The notes below the pieces were generated by a model. The model was given only the letters and a program-made list of their open reading frames with translations. It made no database searches and was not told the DNA's origin. The translations under genes were made by a program, and so were the position numbers. From Gryganskiella cystojenkinii (taxonomy: Eukaryota; Mortierellomycota; Mortierellomycetes; Mortierellales; Mortierellaceae): DNA of 45,808 bases. Below are positions 1 to 11,863 of this stretch, in pieces. The number at the start of each line of letters is the position of its first letter. Within the stretch, counting starts at the first letter, position 1. The DNA is taken from contig JAAAIG010000234.1 of the NCBI GenBank assembly GCA_015852425.1, positions 1 to 45,808 on the forward strand, read 5' to 3'.

Positions 1-2
1 TC

Positions 3-442
3 GTTTATGCGATTGGACTGGCAGTGTTCAACACGAGGGTGGGACCTTCATCAAAGCACAAAAAATTTCTGGATCTGCTGGTCGCAAAGGTAATAATCTG
101 ACATATTATCCGCCAACCATGCGTCTGACGTTTTACATCTTAACTAATCACATTTTGTATTCGGCTCTGTAGATTCGCTCCGCGGGTCACCTCGCTGTCG
201 GGATCCATGAATTTTATACAAGTTGTAAATGCCCCCGTCATGGCTGCAACTCGTTCCTCAAGGACAAAGGAAATCGAAGCAAGTTCTGTCCAACATGTCA
301 ACGATACTTTGATCGCGATCAGATTGGATCTGAGAACATGGCAACAATTTGTAAAGCCTTCATGAACGGAGAACAACGACCACCAAAGTTTCTGCCAGCA
401 GCACCGGTATCGTCAGTGACTTCACCTCCGCTTCCCAAGTGA
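3..442 (+). CDS. Fanzor-like (eukaryotic TnpB-like) nuclease, C-terminal end, 5' partial
   Basis: Two exons can be read, 3-89 and 173-442, joined in phase 0 by an 83-base GT-AG intron; the TGA ends at 442. Exon 2 encodes 89 residues. It holds HEFYTS, a zinc ribbon with Cys pairs CPRHGC and CPTC, then FDRDQIGSENM. This order (H/DEYxTS, two Cys pairs, then RD-x3-S/A-x-N) is the C-terminal layout of TnpB and Fanzor proteins: a target-nucleic-acid-binding ribbon followed by the RuvC-III aspartate, here exon-2 residue 49. Known Fanzors are RNA-guided DNA endonucleases carried by eukaryotic transposons. The RuvC-I and RuvC-II parts would lie left of the window, so activity cannot be judged. No stop or frameshift is visible in this portion. 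Family assignment rests on motif order only. Another transposon protein with a TnpB-like zinc ribbon is the main alternative. Confidence 0.66.
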
Positions 443-1146
443 CACCAACCATCGATGGCTTCGCAAAAAAGAAATCTTGGAGTCTGGCCAACTCAAAACC
501 ATTTACGTGTGAGTAAAATACAATTGTCAAAGCTCGAAATCACTAACCTTTGTATTATCAATATCATAAACTAAAAACGTTTTTTTTTTTGATCAAATTA
601 GATCCATATACTGTACAAGAGATCGTTGAATCAAGAATGAACCATAAAGTCATAAACTCGACTTCGTCATGTGATATCAGCGAAGGTATCCAGGACCCCA
701 ACTGCTATAGGATCTGGAGAGCTGGAGATATGCATGCCCCTCACAGTTGAGATGTTTCTTGAGTACTTTATTCTTAATTTTACGCACATCGCTTTATTTT
801 ATTCGACATATTGCTATTCAAGATCAGGCAATGGCCTGTTGACCCCTTTGGAGAAAGTTTCCAGTCCACTCCCCTTGCCCCATTTGCAAAAGCACGACCC
901 CGTTCAGTTCGTGGTTCCTTCTCTTGGTCAATCAGATCATCTTTTTTTTAAGTTTTCTATCCCACATTGTTCACTCTTTCCTTTTCCGCTCTTTTCTTTT
1001 TCCATCCCTACCCTTCTTAGTTATCTCATTTCCATCTCAGGACTGCAAGCACCTCAGAACTCATTGCTTTTTCCAGCTCAAATACCGGGCAAGAAAGAAA
1101 CAATACGCCGAAAAAAAAAGGACCGTCATCTCTCAACTCCAACACG
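443..1146. other. Intergenic: Fanzor-like 3' flank and KEX1 upstream region
   Basis: No convincing gene. An open frame across 671-1207 has low-complexity composition and overlaps the real KEX1 start in another frame, so it is not accepted. A GT-AG pair (about 509 and 600) could mark a spliced 3' extension of the Fanzor-like transcript, but the joined reading shows no recognisable protein. The last 200 bases are rich in C and T, as expected of a fungal leader. Confidence 0.5.
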
Positions 1147-4100
1147 ATGCGTGCCACTAGCTTGGCATGGTTGGCTCTCACGGTCATTGGACAGATCTCA
1201 TTGCTGACCACCAGTCTTGTCCAGGCTCAGACTCAAGGTGCGTTCCTCACTTTTGTGACACGGAGCAGTAGCGTGGATGCAAGGAAATGGACCTTCAGGA
1301 CTGAACCCTAAGCCTTTATTTTTTTACTCCGAACGTTGCATCTCATTTATTCCATTCAACTCGGACGTTAATATCATTCTTTAGAGGACTATCTTGTAAC
1401 CAGCTTGCCAGACCTGTCCCTGACAGAAGCGGATAATCTAAAGCAGTATGCTGGGTAAGCTTACTTTACTTTGATCTCAAGCCTGTCTTCGAAACAATTG
1501 AAGTGTTAAGCTGAGAGCCGATTCATCCGCACTAACCTCCTCTCGAACGTCTTCTGTTGCTTCTTTCACAACATCCGTTTTGTACATTCGGTTAGACATA
1601 TGCCTTTGGATGAAGCCAAGCACTCAAATCTGTTCTTCTGGCTGGTCACACATAGACGCGCACAAAAGAGTGGCAAACTGGTAAGTGAACAGACACAGGC
1701 GGCGGATGAACGTTGTTTGGCTGCTTTTATGGGATTGTATTACTCACGGCGCCTTTTTTTCACCTACTTGGTTCTAGATCATTTGGTTGAACGGCGGTAT
1801 GTACAACAACAAATGAGCACTGCAATGGATCGAGGACATGTGGTGGTTTTGATAAACTCGTATATCGTGTGGATCAAAGCTGTCATGCTAATCATTTCTT
1901 CCCTCTTTAATTGATCCGTTGTTTTTGGCATATCAGGACCTGGGTGGTGAGCAATCTTGGATCTGATGGGGTTATCGGGGTATGCTTGTTTTCAACCCGG
2001 ATCTAAGTTTTCCCTTGTTTCAATAACTTCATTTCGGGGTAGTTCAAGTGCAGATGGATACTTTTTAGAGTCAGGACCGCTTCGATTCGTGGATAACAAG
2101 CTAACGATCAACAAGGGCGGCTGGCACGAGTTCGCCAACGTTGTGTTCCGTAAGTCGATCAAGAGTACAGCAGGGAAAGTTTATCTTGTGTGCATCAAAA
2201 CTTGGAAGGGCGATTACTGACACGGATACCAACTTTGCATAGTGGATCAGCCTGTAGGAACTGGGCTTAGTTTCACGACAGATCAGTTGTTGGGATCGAT
2301 GGAAGAGGTACGAGACAAACTATCATGTTACGATGAGTAGACTTGTCCGAATAATGGTGTATCCGCAATCCAGCGTAACCGCTCATCAAAAAAAAAAAAA
2401 AAAAAAATCGGTCGAAATTTTAGATCACTAGCCATTTCTTGTCGTTCCTCAGACAATTCTTTACAATTTTCCCAGAGCTCGCCAAAGACGATGTAAGTGA
2501 AGTTTCCAAGCTACAATGTTGATTCTGACAATCACCCCTGATATGAAGAAAAGGATAATTGAAAGCGAGTTCTGACAACTACGCATCGTTTATTTCGAAA
2601 TGATCGAATACTCCAATAGCTTTATCTCGCAGGAGAGAGTTTCGCAGGAACTTATATACCCTATTTCGCAAGAGGCATTCTGGATCATAACGAAAATCTC
2701 CCAGAGGGTCATCAGGCTTACAACATGCAAGGAATGGCTATTGGCAACGGTTGGACTGATCCAGTTCACCAGGTAAAATTGACGCGGGAAGGGACGATTC
2801 AATCACTTTCTTTGGTAGTTGTAAGCGCGCTTAAATGCTTCATACAACTGACCTCCTTTCCACTACTTTTAACTCTCTTCCTGCTTCATAGTACACTTCC
2901 TACATCCCGTTCGTCCAAAAATATGGAATCTCAACGCCGGATTTGATTGTGAGACTTGCTTTCTTGGAACTAATAATTGCCATGGACGAGCGACAGCGTA
3001 AGAGACGAGGAAGGCGAGGCATTTACTTTTATTTGTTTTGTTATTCTCCCCCTATGCAACACCTAGGACGATATGATTCACCAACAGGATCGATGCCTGG
3101 ACGATATTCGTCTCCAGGATCTCATCACTCAACCCAAGTGTGAGGAACTCGTTGGTCTCATTCTGAGATCCTCGATTTCAGGGTAAATGTCTTTTACGCA
3201 TTTGGATGAAGAGGCATTCTTGCAGACCTGATATCGCACTGATCTATGTCACTCACCAAAGTTTTTCTCACACGCTCTCTTGGAACCCCTCTTTCTTGCA
3301 GGGACGAGGCCAATGCCATGTGCCTTAACGAGTACGATATCAGACGCAAAGAGCTCTACCCAGGGTGTGGTCTTCTCTGGCCGCATGAGCTGCCTCAAAT
3401 GAAAGACTACTTGAACGTAAGAATGATCGAGCCCATCACACCCAACCGAGACTTTTTCATTTATTTTGTCCGCCCGTGTTGCGAAATCATATTTACACTC
3501 ATCTCTGTATACCTGCCATCGTCTATAGCGAGAAGATGTCAAAAAGGCCCTCAACGCAGTCAGAGCACCGGATCCATGGAGAGAATGCAGCGGTCGTGTC
3601 AGTACCGCACTCCGGTTCGATGACTCTGTTCCAGCCATCTCGGTAAGTGTTGTTGTCTTTGACTATAAAAACATGACATCAAAACGTTGTCTAAGTGACC
3701 AAAGCGATCCCACTCTAACATGGACAGTGTAATGATCCTATCCTTTTTTTTTTTTTTTTTTTTTTTTTTAGCTTTTACCCGGCCTCTTGGAAAAGACGCG
3801 GATACTGCTCTTCAGGTACGTGCTTGAATATTGTCGAATGGTAACAAAAGACTGCAACGATTGCCTTTTTGTCTTAATACATTTCTCCTCTCACAACTTA
3901 TTCCAAATTGAACTCATAAAACATAGCGGGCAGCAGGATCTGATCTGTAACCACATCGGCACGGAGTACATGATCTCCAATATGACCTGGTCGGGCGCCC
4001 AAGGTTTCGGGAACGCACCCACGGTGAATTGGACTGTCGAGGATACTCCAGCAGGAGAATGGGTTCAGGATCGAAACTTGACCTATGTCTTGGTCTACAA

Positions 4101-4798
4101 TTCTTCTCACATGGTGCCTTATGACGTCCCGCTCGTGGCCCTAGACATGATGAACCGGTTCATGGGCTTGGATACAACGCTGCAGGAGTTCAAATCTCAT
4201 CTAGACACGGATGCCCTGGACGGAGGTGCTGTTCCACCTGGCGGTGAGAAGGTTGATATTGATCAGCCTCCATCGTCACATTCATCCAAGTAAGAGAACG
4301 TTAGCTAGAAATAGTTCTCGTTCCACGCGTTCATTGTATGCTAATTCTTCTTTCTTATGATATTGTCAACCCTAACCTTTATGGTGTATCTTTTACATCA
4401 TCACATTAGTGGATCCGCTGCCTTGCTCTTGGTCCTGGTCGTTGTGGGGTGTGCCATCTTTGTGATTGTGCGCAGTAACCAACGTCAGAAGAAACTCGAA
4501 GGCGACCATGGCGGCGTCCAGTGGTTCCCTCTTAACAACAACAACAACCAGTTACATTCTCGTGGCCAGCACTTGGCAACTGATGAGCTGTAAGTATCTA
4601 ATCTTTTTTTTTTTTTTAAAAAAAAAGAAATGTCATTTTGTTCGCGATCAACACTTACAATTTTCGTACCCTCTTCCCTTTGTTTCTAGGGATGAGCTAG
4701 TGGTCGAAGGTGGTATCCATGAAAGCGACGAGGACGGTGATAGCGAAGAGGATGACAGGGAGACGGGTCGTCGTCGTGTCTCCGGCGAGCGATATTAG
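1147..4798 (+). CDS. KEX1: Kex1-type serine carboxypeptidase (pheromone-processing carboxypeptidase)
   Basis: Golgi-membrane serine carboxypeptidase (peptidase family S10) that trims C-terminal Lys/Arg from propeptides after Kex2 cleavage. Exons: 1147-1237, 1385-1454, 1596-1680, 1778-1796, 1937-1946, 2043-2149, 2243-2307, 2424-2492, 2620-2772, 2892-2948, 3067-3182, 3302-3416, 3529-3642, 3772-3815, 3927-4289, 4410-4589, 4690-4798. They total 1767 bases, 588 residues. A signal peptide covers about residues 1-28. WLNGGPGCSS forms the oxyanion region. The catalytic triad is Ser179 in GESFAG, Asp376 in GQQDLICN and His433 in NSSHMVPYD. One membrane helix lies at about 496-512, followed by an acidic cytosolic tail, the usual Kex1 architecture. 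Exons 15 and 16 each read into a stop if unspliced (4291-4293 and 4591-4593); splicing there restores the membrane helix and tail. Exon 5 is only 10 bases. Converges with RRP9. Confidence 0.95.
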
Positions 4799-5087
4799 AT
4801 ATCTTTTTTGATCCATATTCCTTTTCTTTCGGAAGAGAAGCATAGAACTTACTGCCACGTTTTTTTTTCACTTACCTGCCCCAAAAGAGTAAATATCCGT
4901 TAATGTTTTGACACCAAATTCGATTATGATAGAAAGAAATAGATGGATATTGGTTTTATTTTGTGAGTGTAAGATGCATGCAAAATGGAGAGAGGATGTG
5001 GGTTGTGTAATAGGGTGAAGAAAGAATGACCTGAGAGTGATGGCGTAGGTTTTCTAAAGAAAGAATGTCGTCGAGAAGACGAGAGTC

Positions 5088-7318
5088 TTATTCATCATCC
5101 TCTTCCTCCTCATCATCGTCATCCTCGTCATCCTCGGTGTCTTTTGACTTTGCGGTCAACTCAACGATCTTCAATCCATTGCGAGCCTCCTTTATCCTCA
5201 ACCACCGTCCGAGCTTGTGTTCCTGACCCACGGCGGCAACCAAGAGGGTCTTTTTTGACATGGAAGGTTGGTAGAGTTGAAGATCGTTCACGAATCCAAT
5301 CTATAATGTGAGATATTGAAATGAAGCGTTAGAATAAAAGAGATTCAAAAATATTGCACATTTGGCGGCAGGGGAGTGTAAAATCGGCAATCTTTGATAG
5401 CTTACCACAGGGATAACGCTGATAAGGGCAAAATTCTTCATGTTCTTTCCAATCTGCCAGACACGGACAGTACCGTCCCAGGAACCACTGACAAACATGT
5501 CCGAGTACCGCAATGACGCCAAAGACGTGATCCAGTAAGGAGTCTCGACGCCACCACTTGGGAGAGGCTCTCCATTCGAGTAATCCAATGGTTGAGTATG
5601 GAATCCATGAGCAAGGGGCATGGAGAAGACGGCTTTCTTCTTGTTGACGTTCCACATCGAGATCGTTCCACTGTCACCTCCGGTCAAAAAGTTTTCCTCA
5701 TCGATCATGGCGAGACAGTCGGTTGAGCCCTCCAAGAACGCTGGATCCTTCTTCTCCTTCATGACAAATCCACCATCTTCTGCCGGCGTGGCGACCATCG
5801 CGGGCTTGTTCTCCTCCTTTGATCCAAGAACATCCGTATCCTTGTTCAACTTCTTGGGACGGATATGTCCACCACCACGGAAGACCAGCTGTGATTCCTC
5901 CACAATCTTCCACAAACGGACAGTACGATCCCGTCCTCCGGTCGAAACACAATGTTCCTTTGCCAAACTGTCAATTGCCGTGATACAGTCTTGGTGACCA
6001 AAGAGTGTTTCAATATAGGATAACTCGTCTACGTTCCACACCTTGACAGTACGATCGTTCGAGACTGAGTAGAGTTGATTGTTTTGTCCTTTACGGAAGG
6101 ACATGCCCGTGATGGTATCCTTGTGTTGCTGTCTAAAAGTGTGCAACAACTTGTTGTCCTGAATCGACCAGACGTTGATGATCTTGTCCTTGCCTCCAGA
6201 GGCCAAGAATTGGTTATCATGACTGGCTGCTAAACAGACGATCTGATCTGTATGTCCTTTGAAATCCACGACGCCCTTCCTGCCTCCTGGGAAGACGAAA
6301 AGCTTTTTGCCTGTCTTGAGATCCCCTGCAGATGCAAAATAATTAGATATGAATGTTAGTTGGGTCTGATCCATCAAAAAAGACTAGTCTGTCAACAGAT
6401 CCATGACTCACGAAATGAGTTGTTTCCTTACATTTAGTAATTGATCCATCCTTGCAGCCAGAGTACACAAAGTGGCCATTTTCTGTGGCAGCCAAAGAAG
6501 TTGTTGTAGTGAGGTTTCTGTACGAGGTAATAGTTGATGCATCGACAGGGAGTTGGAAAGTCTCGGCGAGATGTCTATGAAGACGTCCTTGAATCTCGAG
6601 CTAATATGCCAAGAAAAATATTAAAGAGTCGATTTTGTCAGTCGATGTTGTATACGTTACCACTTTTATCATACTAAGGCGATGATTTCAAATTGCAGTA
6701 TGTACGTACAGCATCTCGCTTCAAACGATCCGCAATGTTGTCCCGATCGATATCCAAGGCATCGTATCCAATGTCGTCCTCTAAAAGTCGCAAAAAAAAG
6801 AGAGAGGGTTGGGTTAGCGTCTCATTGATGATGTCGTTAATGATCCTGCTCTATTAATCCAGGTGAAGGGTGTATTGCACCATGGTCTTACCTCCAGCAT
6901 GCTGCAAGGTATCGATATAGTTCTTAGCGAGACGAAGACGCTTCTGAGCAGGGGTTTCGTTCAAGATCGCCTCATCGTCCTCATCATCTTCAGAGTTGCC
7001 AAACTCCAGATCCATATCATCGATGCCTCCTGCACCGATCTCGTCTCCGCCTTCATCATCGTCCTCGACCTTGCGACTGCGGCGTCCTGAGGAGGTCTCC
7101 TCGTCCGAGGAATCGCCACGGTGCTTCCTCTTTCCAGCGAGGGAAGTTGTGGCACGGTTTTTCTTTCCTGTATCCTTCTTGGGTGCTGGGTTGATCGCAC
7201 GAGTCTGACCGTTGGAGCCGCCTCGGCCTCCACGGCCACGACCACGACCGGAGCCTCCCCTTGAGGCACCGCCACCTCCTCCAGACTTTCTCACAGGCGC
7301 AAAGAAAGGATCGGACAT
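5088..7318 (-). CDS. RRP9: U3 snoRNP WD40 protein Rrp9/U3-55K
   Basis: WD40 protein of the U3 snoRNP that helps the U3 snoRNA and the small-subunit processome cleave pre-18S rRNA in the nucleolus. Exons on the minus strand: 7318-6892, 6780-6710, 6600-6432, 6325-5406, 5300-5088; 1800 bases, 599 residues. The N-terminus is Gly/Arg-rich (GRGRGRGG) with Lys/Arg clusters (KRKHR) and acidic runs, consistent with nucleolar localisation. WD repeats start near residue 215 and include the signatures GSITKW, DKIINVWS, DRTVKVWN, DRTVRLWK, GTISMWN and GTVRVWQ. The final exon carries VGQEHKLGRW and KEARNG, a stretch I recognise from the Rrp9 C-terminus, followed by an Asp/Glu tail. It shares its upstream region with the divergent IDH2-type gene. 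Confidence rests on the repeat count plus the C-terminal motif. Confidence 0.93.
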
Positions 7319-8247
7319 GGACTATTTCTCTTCTGGCACTGATATGTTGTTGCTGTGGTTCCGTTGAGTTATTGCAGTTGGTAGTGGTTCCTTGCAGTCG
7401 GTGAGTAGATGTTCGAATGGATGGATGAGTTGAAATGAAGATTGCGATGACGAGTGAATGCAACCAAAGGAGTAGTTGAACCTCAATGCCCTTTTTGTGT
7501 GAGCTTGTTTGAACAGAGTGACAGTCCACCTCAGAAAAAAAAAAGAAAAAAACAACCAGCAATGGGTAAATGAGTAAACAAATCACAAGCCACCTGTGAC
7601 TGTCACTTCATTCAATTTTCTGTTTCTTTAAATTGCGACCTCGTGCGTTTGTGGGGAATTGATCCGTTCCTTGGTCGTTGTGGACCAGAGAAAGGAATAG
7701 CTGTAATAAAGCTGCTTCAGCTCGGGTCCAGAGAGGTCTTCAATGCATTGTGTTTACACGCGGCATATCTGACTCTGATGGATCGTTATTCCGAGGAAGG
7801 AAGGAAAGGGTAGCAGGTGTATCATTAGCGTGAGAGAACAGGAGGGCAATAGTGGCCACTGCGAGTAAATTGAACATCAAAAAAAGAGAAAAAAAAAAGA
7901 GCAAAATTTCGCATCCAGCGCAACTTCCGCCGTAAGCAAAGTTCGACAGAGAAGAGAAGACCAAGACAAAGCCATGCGATGAGAGCCATGAGGGGAAAAC
8001 CAAAGCGGATTTCCTCTTCGGGTAACTGATCTTATCTTCTATATGCAGTGAATTGAAAAGAGCAGTGACGTACAAAATCTCTGGCCAATGAAAAAGACTG
8101 TAAACAATCCGCTTCCTGGCCCTGTTTGTGCAGTTAGCCCTATCTATTTTTTTGTTGTTGTTTTTCTGTCTCTTCTTTTCTTCTTCTTTTCCCCTTCTTC
8201 TTCCCCACCGTTCCCATCACTCTCCTCTCTCCCCCCTCACTCTCACC
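7319..8247. promoter_or_regulatory. Divergent intergenic region between RRP9 and the IDH2-type gene
   Basis: About 930 bases between two start codons facing away from each other, so it should contain both promoters. Immediately upstream of the IDH2-type ATG, roughly 8160-8246 is almost pure C/T, a polypyrimidine leader often seen at highly expressed fungal genes. No clear TATA box was found close to either start. Several short open frames exist here on the minus strand, but none has protein-like composition. Confidence 0.55.
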
Positions 8248-10169
8248 ATGTTTGCCACCCAGCGCACCGCCATCGCCCTCAAGGGTCTCCAGGCCATGTC
8301 TGCCAAGGTACTTGCTTCCCACAAACTCTCCCTTTAAACCTCCTCTCATTCTTCTCACATAAAAGACGCCTGCTCTTTTCTCAATGCAAATCCAACCAGT
8401 TATATAACATGGATTGAACCTATTCCATGGAACCTGTTATTAACGCGAGGAAACTAATCACGCTTTCTTCTTACAATCAATCTAGACCGCCATGCGCTCC
8501 ATGGCCACTGCCGCCCACACCATGCCCGGTGCTTTCAACGGCAAGAAGAACGCCAACGTAAGGAGACTAGCCACTGTTCCAGCTCTCTACCCGACACGGA
8601 AGCAATATGGATGCTGGAAACTCAGTCTTTGCCCACCAAATGGAAGAGAAGACACCGGAGCCAGATCGCCCATTGATTACCTCAACGGCGCCAATTCCTT
8701 TGAGAAGGGACTCGAGAATGCTCGATACGATACCGTCTTATTTCACCTACAGGATAACAGAGGCTGATGATCTGTGAACATTCGAAGACACTTGGATAGT
8801 AGACTTTCTAGAACATAGTTGCGGATCGATGTTCTTCGGTTCCGACACCTTCGATCTGACACTGACATAGGGACTGACATGGACGGAGCACCGCACCAAG
8901 GCGACAAAAACTCTCCATGTTATTTAACTTTCTTCCTACCTTACTTGTCATTTCCACAGGGTAACTACAACGTCACCCTCATCCCCGGTGACGGTATCGG
9001 ACCCGAGATTGCCGAGTCTGTCGTCAAAATCTACAAGGCCGCTGGTGTATGTTGTTTTCTTTATTCAATAGTCATCAAATGGTGCGAATTACTCATAGAG
9101 TTGGTAAACATGAGATATTGACTTACGAATCGTTTCTTCGTCAATTATGACCATAGGTCCCCATTGAGTGGGAGCCCGTCAGCGTCACCCCTGTTCTCAA
9201 GAACGGAAAGGTCGCCATCCCCGATGAGGCCCTTCACTCGGTCAAGAAGAACACCGTCGCCCTCAAGGGACCTTTGGCCACCCCCATCGGAAAGGGTCAC
9301 GTCTCCTTGAACTTGACTCTTCGTCGGTAAGATTTTTTTTTGATCTGATCCGCTGAAACCCATTTTTTTTCTTTGTGAGAGATTAGCTCACGAACTTCTG
9401 TTTGTCTACTCTTTTGAAAAATAGCACCTTCAACTTGTACGCCAACGTCCGTCCCTGCAAGTCTGTTGTTGGATTCAAGACCCCTTACGACAACGTCGAC
9501 ACCGTCCTCATCCGTGAGAACACCGAGGGAGAGTACTCTGGTATCGAGCACGAGGTCGTCGATGGTGTTGTCCAGTCCATCAAGTTGATCACCAAGGATG
9601 CTTCGGACCGTTGCGCTCGTTATGCCTTCAACTATGCCAAGGAGACTGGCCGTAACCGTGTCACTGCCGTCCACAAGGCCAACATCATGAAGTTGTCCGA
9701 TGGTCTCTTCTTGTCCTCTTGCCAGGAGGTCGCCAAGGAGTTCCCCGAGGTCAAGTTTGATGACTTGCTCTTGGACCGTGCCTGCTTGCAGATCGTCCAG
9801 GACCCCAGCGTCTATGCCGATACCGTCATGGTCATGCCCAACTTGTACGGTGATATTCTCTCTGATATGTCTGCCGGTCTCATCGGTGGTCTCGGTTTGA
9901 CCCCCTCTGGTAACATTGGTCGTGATGCCTCGATCTTTGAGGCCGTCCACGGTACCGCTCCCGATATCGCTGGTCAGGACAAGGCCAACCCCACTGCCCT
10001 CCTCTTCTCCTCGGTTCTCATGCTCCGTCATATGGGCTTGAACAAGTACGCTGACCAGATCGAGAAGGCCACCCTCAAGGTCATTGCTGACGGCAAGGTC
10101 TTGACCGGTGATCTCGGTGGTCGCTCCACCAACACCGAGTTCACCAACGCTATCATCAGCGAGTTGTAA
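8248..10169 (+). CDS. IDH2: NAD-dependent isocitrate dehydrogenase, catalytic subunit (IDH2 type), mitochondrial
   Basis: Oxidises isocitrate to 2-oxoglutarate with NAD+ in the mitochondrial TCA cycle, as part of a hetero-oligomer. Exons 8248-8307, 8486-8557, 8960-9046, 9157-9326 and 9425-10169 give 1134 bases, 377 residues. The first 45 or so residues are basic and Ser/Ala-rich without acidic residues, as in a mitochondrial presequence. [10 protein letters not shown] opens the fold. [10 protein letters not shown] (160-169) holds the substrate-binding arginine loop and NLYGDILSD (269-277) the metal-binding aspartates. [15 protein letters not shown] and [19 protein letters not shown] match the catalytic rather than the regulatory subunit, whose corresponding regions are altered. 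Codon use is strongly biased to C-ending codons, which suggests high expression. It converges with the POLD4-like gene; the partner IDH1-type subunit is not in this window. Confidence 0.94.
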
Positions 10170-10941
10170 ATTCGGCCCTTAGCTTGTTTGTCTTTTTTTC
10201 TTTTCACACACTCTCTCCTCTGTATACGTAGTTTGCTCCATCCATCATATCATCATATTCCACTCTTTTCACGACCATATTATTAAAGAGCCATCTTTTC
10301 AAAAATATCATTCATCTGTAATCTGGACAACACGGAAATCATTGCAGGAACACTGGTCGTCGACGGGGAAGCGCAAGAGTGGCAATGACGCGTCACGATC
10401 CTGTGGTCTCTTTTTATCCCGTTTCTTCTACCTGATCGCGCATCAGCGGACAGATAGTATTGGACCACACTTGCCTTTACTGCTCTTGTTCATAGCTATG
10501 TCAGTCACGGCAGCAGTGGTTGCAGTGGCGGTGTTGCAGGTGGCAACGGTGCCTCTCAGGCGAGTCACCCAGAAGGTGACAGAGGATAATTGAAGTTGAC
10601 GTTTGCGCATGCACTTGGACTGGATGTTCTGAATCCACTTTTGCCTCAGTCTCCACCATCCGGACATTTACATCATACCAAATAACCACGCAAAACATTA
10701 AAACGTTGTCACTATGCGTACAGTAATATAATAGGGCAAGAACTTTCTCTTGAAAAGAGAGGTTTGTTATTGCAAGGGTATTTTGATTTATTATTAAAGA
10801 GAAGAGTGAACAACGAAGATAAAAAAAAAAGAAAGTAGAACAAAGAGGATTGAGAGAAGATGCGGGAGTTTTTGCAAAGCACGCAGGCGCGAGAGGTCAG
10901 ATTTTTTTCTTTTGCAAAAGGGCGGTCCCGGCGGGTTCTTT
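10170..10941. other. Convergent intergenic region (IDH2-type / POLD4)
   Basis: Two 3' ends face each other across about 770 bases. The sequence after 10170 is C/T-rich, followed by mixed sequence and an A-rich stretch near 10790-10840. Short open frames on both strands around 10283-10698 overlap each other and resemble nothing I know. No RNA gene is seen. Confidence 0.5.
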
Positions 10942-11863
10942 TTAGACACGTCCTTGGAAGAGAGGAGTGTTCAGACTCAAGTGCTGCATGAGCGTGTCCT
11001 TGACATCCTGGGGCGGGTTCAATCCCTATTCCATGCCGCAAAACACACGTTGTTAGTAAAGTGACACAGGGCCTGGAGCCATTTTTCTTTCTACAATTTC
11101 GTCATACCAATTCAAAGGCACGTTCCCAGCGCTCCAGTCGCGTCATATCTGTGCAGGGGCCGAACTTTGAGGTCAAATCGAACTGACGAAGCATCTTCTC
11201 GGCAGGAGACAGATCAGCTTGATGGACTATATGAGAGTTTAAACGAAAGCAGGAGAGTCGTTAGGCATCCAAAGCGAGAAACAAAACGAAAAAAAAAAAA
11301 AAAAATCTATTGCGTGCACTTCAGAACTCAGAGAACAAGTTGTCCTTACATCCAGTGTGAATATCGCCAACGTTTGGAGCGACATACGGGATGGCCTTCT
11401 TTCTGTTATTGTTGTTGGTCGTGCTCCGGGTACGGAGATTGGGCTTGGAAATCGGACCCGCCACCGTTGACTGGTTGTTCTTCTTGGGCTGAGCAGCGAC
11501 TGCAGGACCCTTGTCCTTCTTTTGAAAGTCCGAATCGCCATCGTCGGATTGGATTTCGTCGTCCTGGACAATGGAGCCATCGTCCTCTTCGGCTTCTTGG
11601 TCATCGTCCTGCTCATCCTGAGACTCGAGTTCATGTTCTTCTTGTTCATCATCTTCATCAGAGTCCTGATCCTCCTCAATCTCATCCGAGACCTCATCAT
11701 GGACAGGGGCGACCTTGGCCTTGATGAGAGTGGTCTGAGGTGAAGACATTGGAGGCTTGCCGGTCACGGTCCGCTGAGCCAACGTCGGTTTCTTTCCCCG
11801 CTGGAAAAAGTTGCTTGCAACATTGATTTCTGCAGGGGTGGTGGTCTTCTTGGGAGGCGCCAT
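10942..11863 (-). CDS. DNA polymerase delta subunit 4 (POLD4/Cdm1-like)
   Basis: Small accessory subunit of the replicative DNA polymerase delta. Exons on the minus strand: 11863-11350, 11226-11108, 11025-10942; 717 bases, 238 residues. The conserved C-terminal domain is split over exons 2 and 3. It contains LRQFDL, FGPC, TRLERWERA and GLNPP, which match the POLD4/Cdm1 core that contacts the other subunits. The N-terminal two thirds is disordered: a basic segment with NFFQRGKKP, possibly a degenerate PCNA-interacting motif, then a long Asp/Glu-rich stretch. At 238 residues it is longer than the human (about 107) and fission yeast (about 160) proteins, mostly because of the acidic insert. It diverges from the C2H2 factor. 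Confidence 0.88.

Noticed and set aside
671..1207. 178-codon open frame before KEX1
   Set aside because: Low-complexity content, mostly Phe/Leu/Ser/Pro from T/C-rich leader sequence, and overlapping the KEX1 signal peptide in another frame.
9297..10031. 244-codon open frame antisense to the IDH2-type gene
   Set aside because: Arises from strong C-ending codon bias in the sense gene, which removes antisense stops. The predicted protein has no family features.
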